6,818 nucleotides of DNA, taken from assembly GCA_009885595.1 (NCBI GenBank), contig VFKJ01000427.1, positions 1 to 6,818 of the forward strand, written 5' to 3'. A program made the position numbers and the translations under genes. Origin of the DNA: Myxococcales bacterium (GTDB lineage: Bacteria; Myxococcota; Myxococcia; Myxococcales; Myxococcaceae). This document shows positions 5,776 to 6,818 of this stretch, piece by piece. The notes beneath the pieces were generated by a model. That model worked only from the letters and a program-made list of their open reading frames with translations. It did not search any database and was not told where the DNA came from. Numbering within the stretch: the stretch's first letter is position 1; each line of letters opens with the position of its first letter.

Positions 5776-6818
5776 GTGAAACCCGTCCCGGCCAGCGTCG
5801 AGGGTGCGCAGCGGCTCAGCGTCGCCGAGGTGGAAGACGCCGCGCTCGAGAGCCTCTTCCAGCGCGGGGTGCAGCTGCGCCTCTACTTCGCGCCATTCCT
5901 CTTCCTCGCCGCGGTCTCGCTGCTCGCGTGGGATCCCGCCCCGTGGCGCATCACGCTCATTCTCGGCGCGGTCGTCTTCGCCGCCTCTCGCCTGGTCTAC
6001 GAGTTCATTCGCACGCAACGCGATGGGCTGCAGCGCGCCCGGCTTTCCGGGTTGCTGCCCGTACCGGCCACCGTGCTCCTCATCGTGGTCAGCTCATCGG
6101 GCGGCATCGACAGCCCCATCTTCGTGATGGTGCCGCTGGTCTCGGTGTTCCTCTGCCTCTTCCTGCGCCCCCGGCACGGCTTCATCTTCGCCGCGGTCGC
6201 CACGGTGGTGCTGTGGGCCCTCGCGGTGATCGGCTGGAACGAGTGGGTGCCGACCCTCGTCCCCACCGCGTTCGGTGGTGGTCCGCGCGTGCCCGGCCCC
6301 GGCCTGCTCTATTTCACCCGCGCCTTCTTCCTCACCCTCGCGTTGTTCTGGGCCTGCCTCGTGGGCTGGGTGATGCGCGGTGGTTTTCAGTCGGCGATCC
6401 AGCGCGCCCTCCGTGCTCGCGACGAGGTGCTGGCCGGCCACGACGAGTCGACCCGCGCGCTCACCACCCTGGTGGCGGAGATCGCCCACGAGCTCAAGAA
6501 CCCCCTGGCGTCGGTGAAGGGCCTGGCCGCGCTCGTCGATCGCGACGCCACCGGGAAAGAAAAGGAGCGCCTCACGGTGCTGCGCCGCGAGGTCGATCGC
6601 ATGCAGGAGATCCTCGAGTCGTTCCTGAACTTCAGCCGACCGCTGGTGCCGCTCGACGTCGCGCCGGTGCGGATCGCCGAGGTGGTCGAGCAGGTGGCGG
6701 CGCTCTACGAGGGCGTCGCCCGCGAGCGCGGGGTGGACGTGCGGCTCGATGCCCGCCCTGACGTCTCGGTGAAGGCCGACGTGCGCAAGGTGAAGCAGGT
6801 GGTGATCAACCTGGTGCA
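5776..6818 (+). CDS. Membrane sensor histidine kinase (3' end outside window)
   Basis: An open frame of 347 codons continues past the right edge. After a short cytoplasmic lead there are about six hydrophobic helices (approximately 37-53, 58-75, 92-107, 115-131, 134-153, 179-200) with only short loops, so any signal is likely sensed within or near the membrane. The H-box AEIAHELKNPLASVKGL (234-250) carries the phospho-accepting His238, followed by a second dimerisation helix with DRMQEILESFLNFSRP (274-289). The frame ends at QVVINLV (341-347), the beginning of the N-box of the HATPase domain. It would autophosphorylate and pass phosphate to a response regulator not present here. The GTG at 5776 has no clear ribosome-binding site. 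In-frame GTGs at 5761 and 5740 are alternatives, the latter colliding with the palindromes. It is transcribed away from the transporter operon. Confidence 0.88.
   Translation, partial: MKPVPASVEGAQRLSVAEVEDAALESLFQRGVQLRLYFAPFLFLAAVSLLAWDPAPWRITLILGAVVFAASRLVYEFIRTQRDGLQRARLSGLLPVPATVLLIVVSSSGGIDSPIFVMVPLVSVFLCLFLRPRHGFIFAAVATVVLWALAVIGWNEWVPTLVPTAFGGGPRVPGPGLLYFTRAFFLTLALFWACLVGWVMRGGFQSAIQRALRARDEVLAGHDESTRALTTLVAEIAHELKNPLASVKGLAALVDRDATGKEKERLTVLRREVDRMQEILESFLNFSRPLVPLDVAPVRIAEVVEQVAALYEGVARERGVDVRLDARPDVSVKADVRKVKQVVINLV

Noticed and set aside
3964..6018. A 684-codon open frame on the minus strand across both permeases, the intergenic region and the kinase
   Set aside because: The composition is low-complexity (Gly, Ala, Arg, His), and it crosses genes in a different frame with clear family motifs as well as the divergent intergenic region.
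5175..6761. A 528-codon plus-strand open frame covering part of permease A and the kinase
   Set aside because: It overlaps the kinase in another frame; the kinase frame has the H-box and membrane helices, while this one shows no domain.
1..6818. CRISPR array, insertion sequence or phage element
   Set aside because: There are no regularly spaced repeats, no transposase or integrase frame and no target-site duplications; the tRNA shows no adjacent integrase or duplicated 3' end within the window.

Overview
The window looks like chromosomal DNA of a high-GC Gram-negative bacterium. By inference this is a myxobacterium or another Myxococcota relative. The support is the strong G/C third-position preference, an outer-membrane beta-barrel gene, and paired FtsX/MacB-type permeases beside a membrane sensor kinase. 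No single gene proves the taxon.

Left edge (1-294): this stretch has no protein gene. A complete tRNA-Phe(GAA) lies on the minus strand (175-247). Beyond it is a stretch rich in nested inverted repeats (about 1-165), which folds into a long irregular rod and resembles a 6S-type regulatory RNA; that identity is tentative. A plausible tRNA promoter overlaps the stop codon of the ATPase gene.

Main block (295-5639): five minus-strand genes appear to form one operon, transcribed right to left: FtsX/MacB-type permease A (4410-5639), paralogous permease B (3183-4397), a LolA-like periplasmic carrier of the outer-membrane lipoprotein-sorting type (2460-3170), an outer-membrane beta-barrel protein (1033-2394), and a LolD-type ATPase (295-1020). 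Three of the four junctions are exactly 12 bp, with a Shine-Dalgarno sequence right after the stop codon. The fourth is 65 bp and contains a GGGGAGAGGG inverted repeat. The likely model is a trans-envelope route. The ATPase and permease heterodimer extract a lipid or lipoprotein from the inner membrane, the LolA-like protein carries it across the periplasm, and the barrel acts at the outer membrane. The substrate cannot be read from the sequence.

Right end (5640-6818): a 136-bp divergent intergenic region carries two copies of the palindrome GTCGG-N4-CCGAC, offset by 22 bp, which look like a tandem operator. Beyond it a plus-strand sensor histidine kinase begins at a GTG. It has about six membrane helices and a clear H-box, and it runs off the window just as its ATP-binding N-box begins. 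The layout suggests, but does not prove, that this kinase and an unseen response regulator control the envelope operon.
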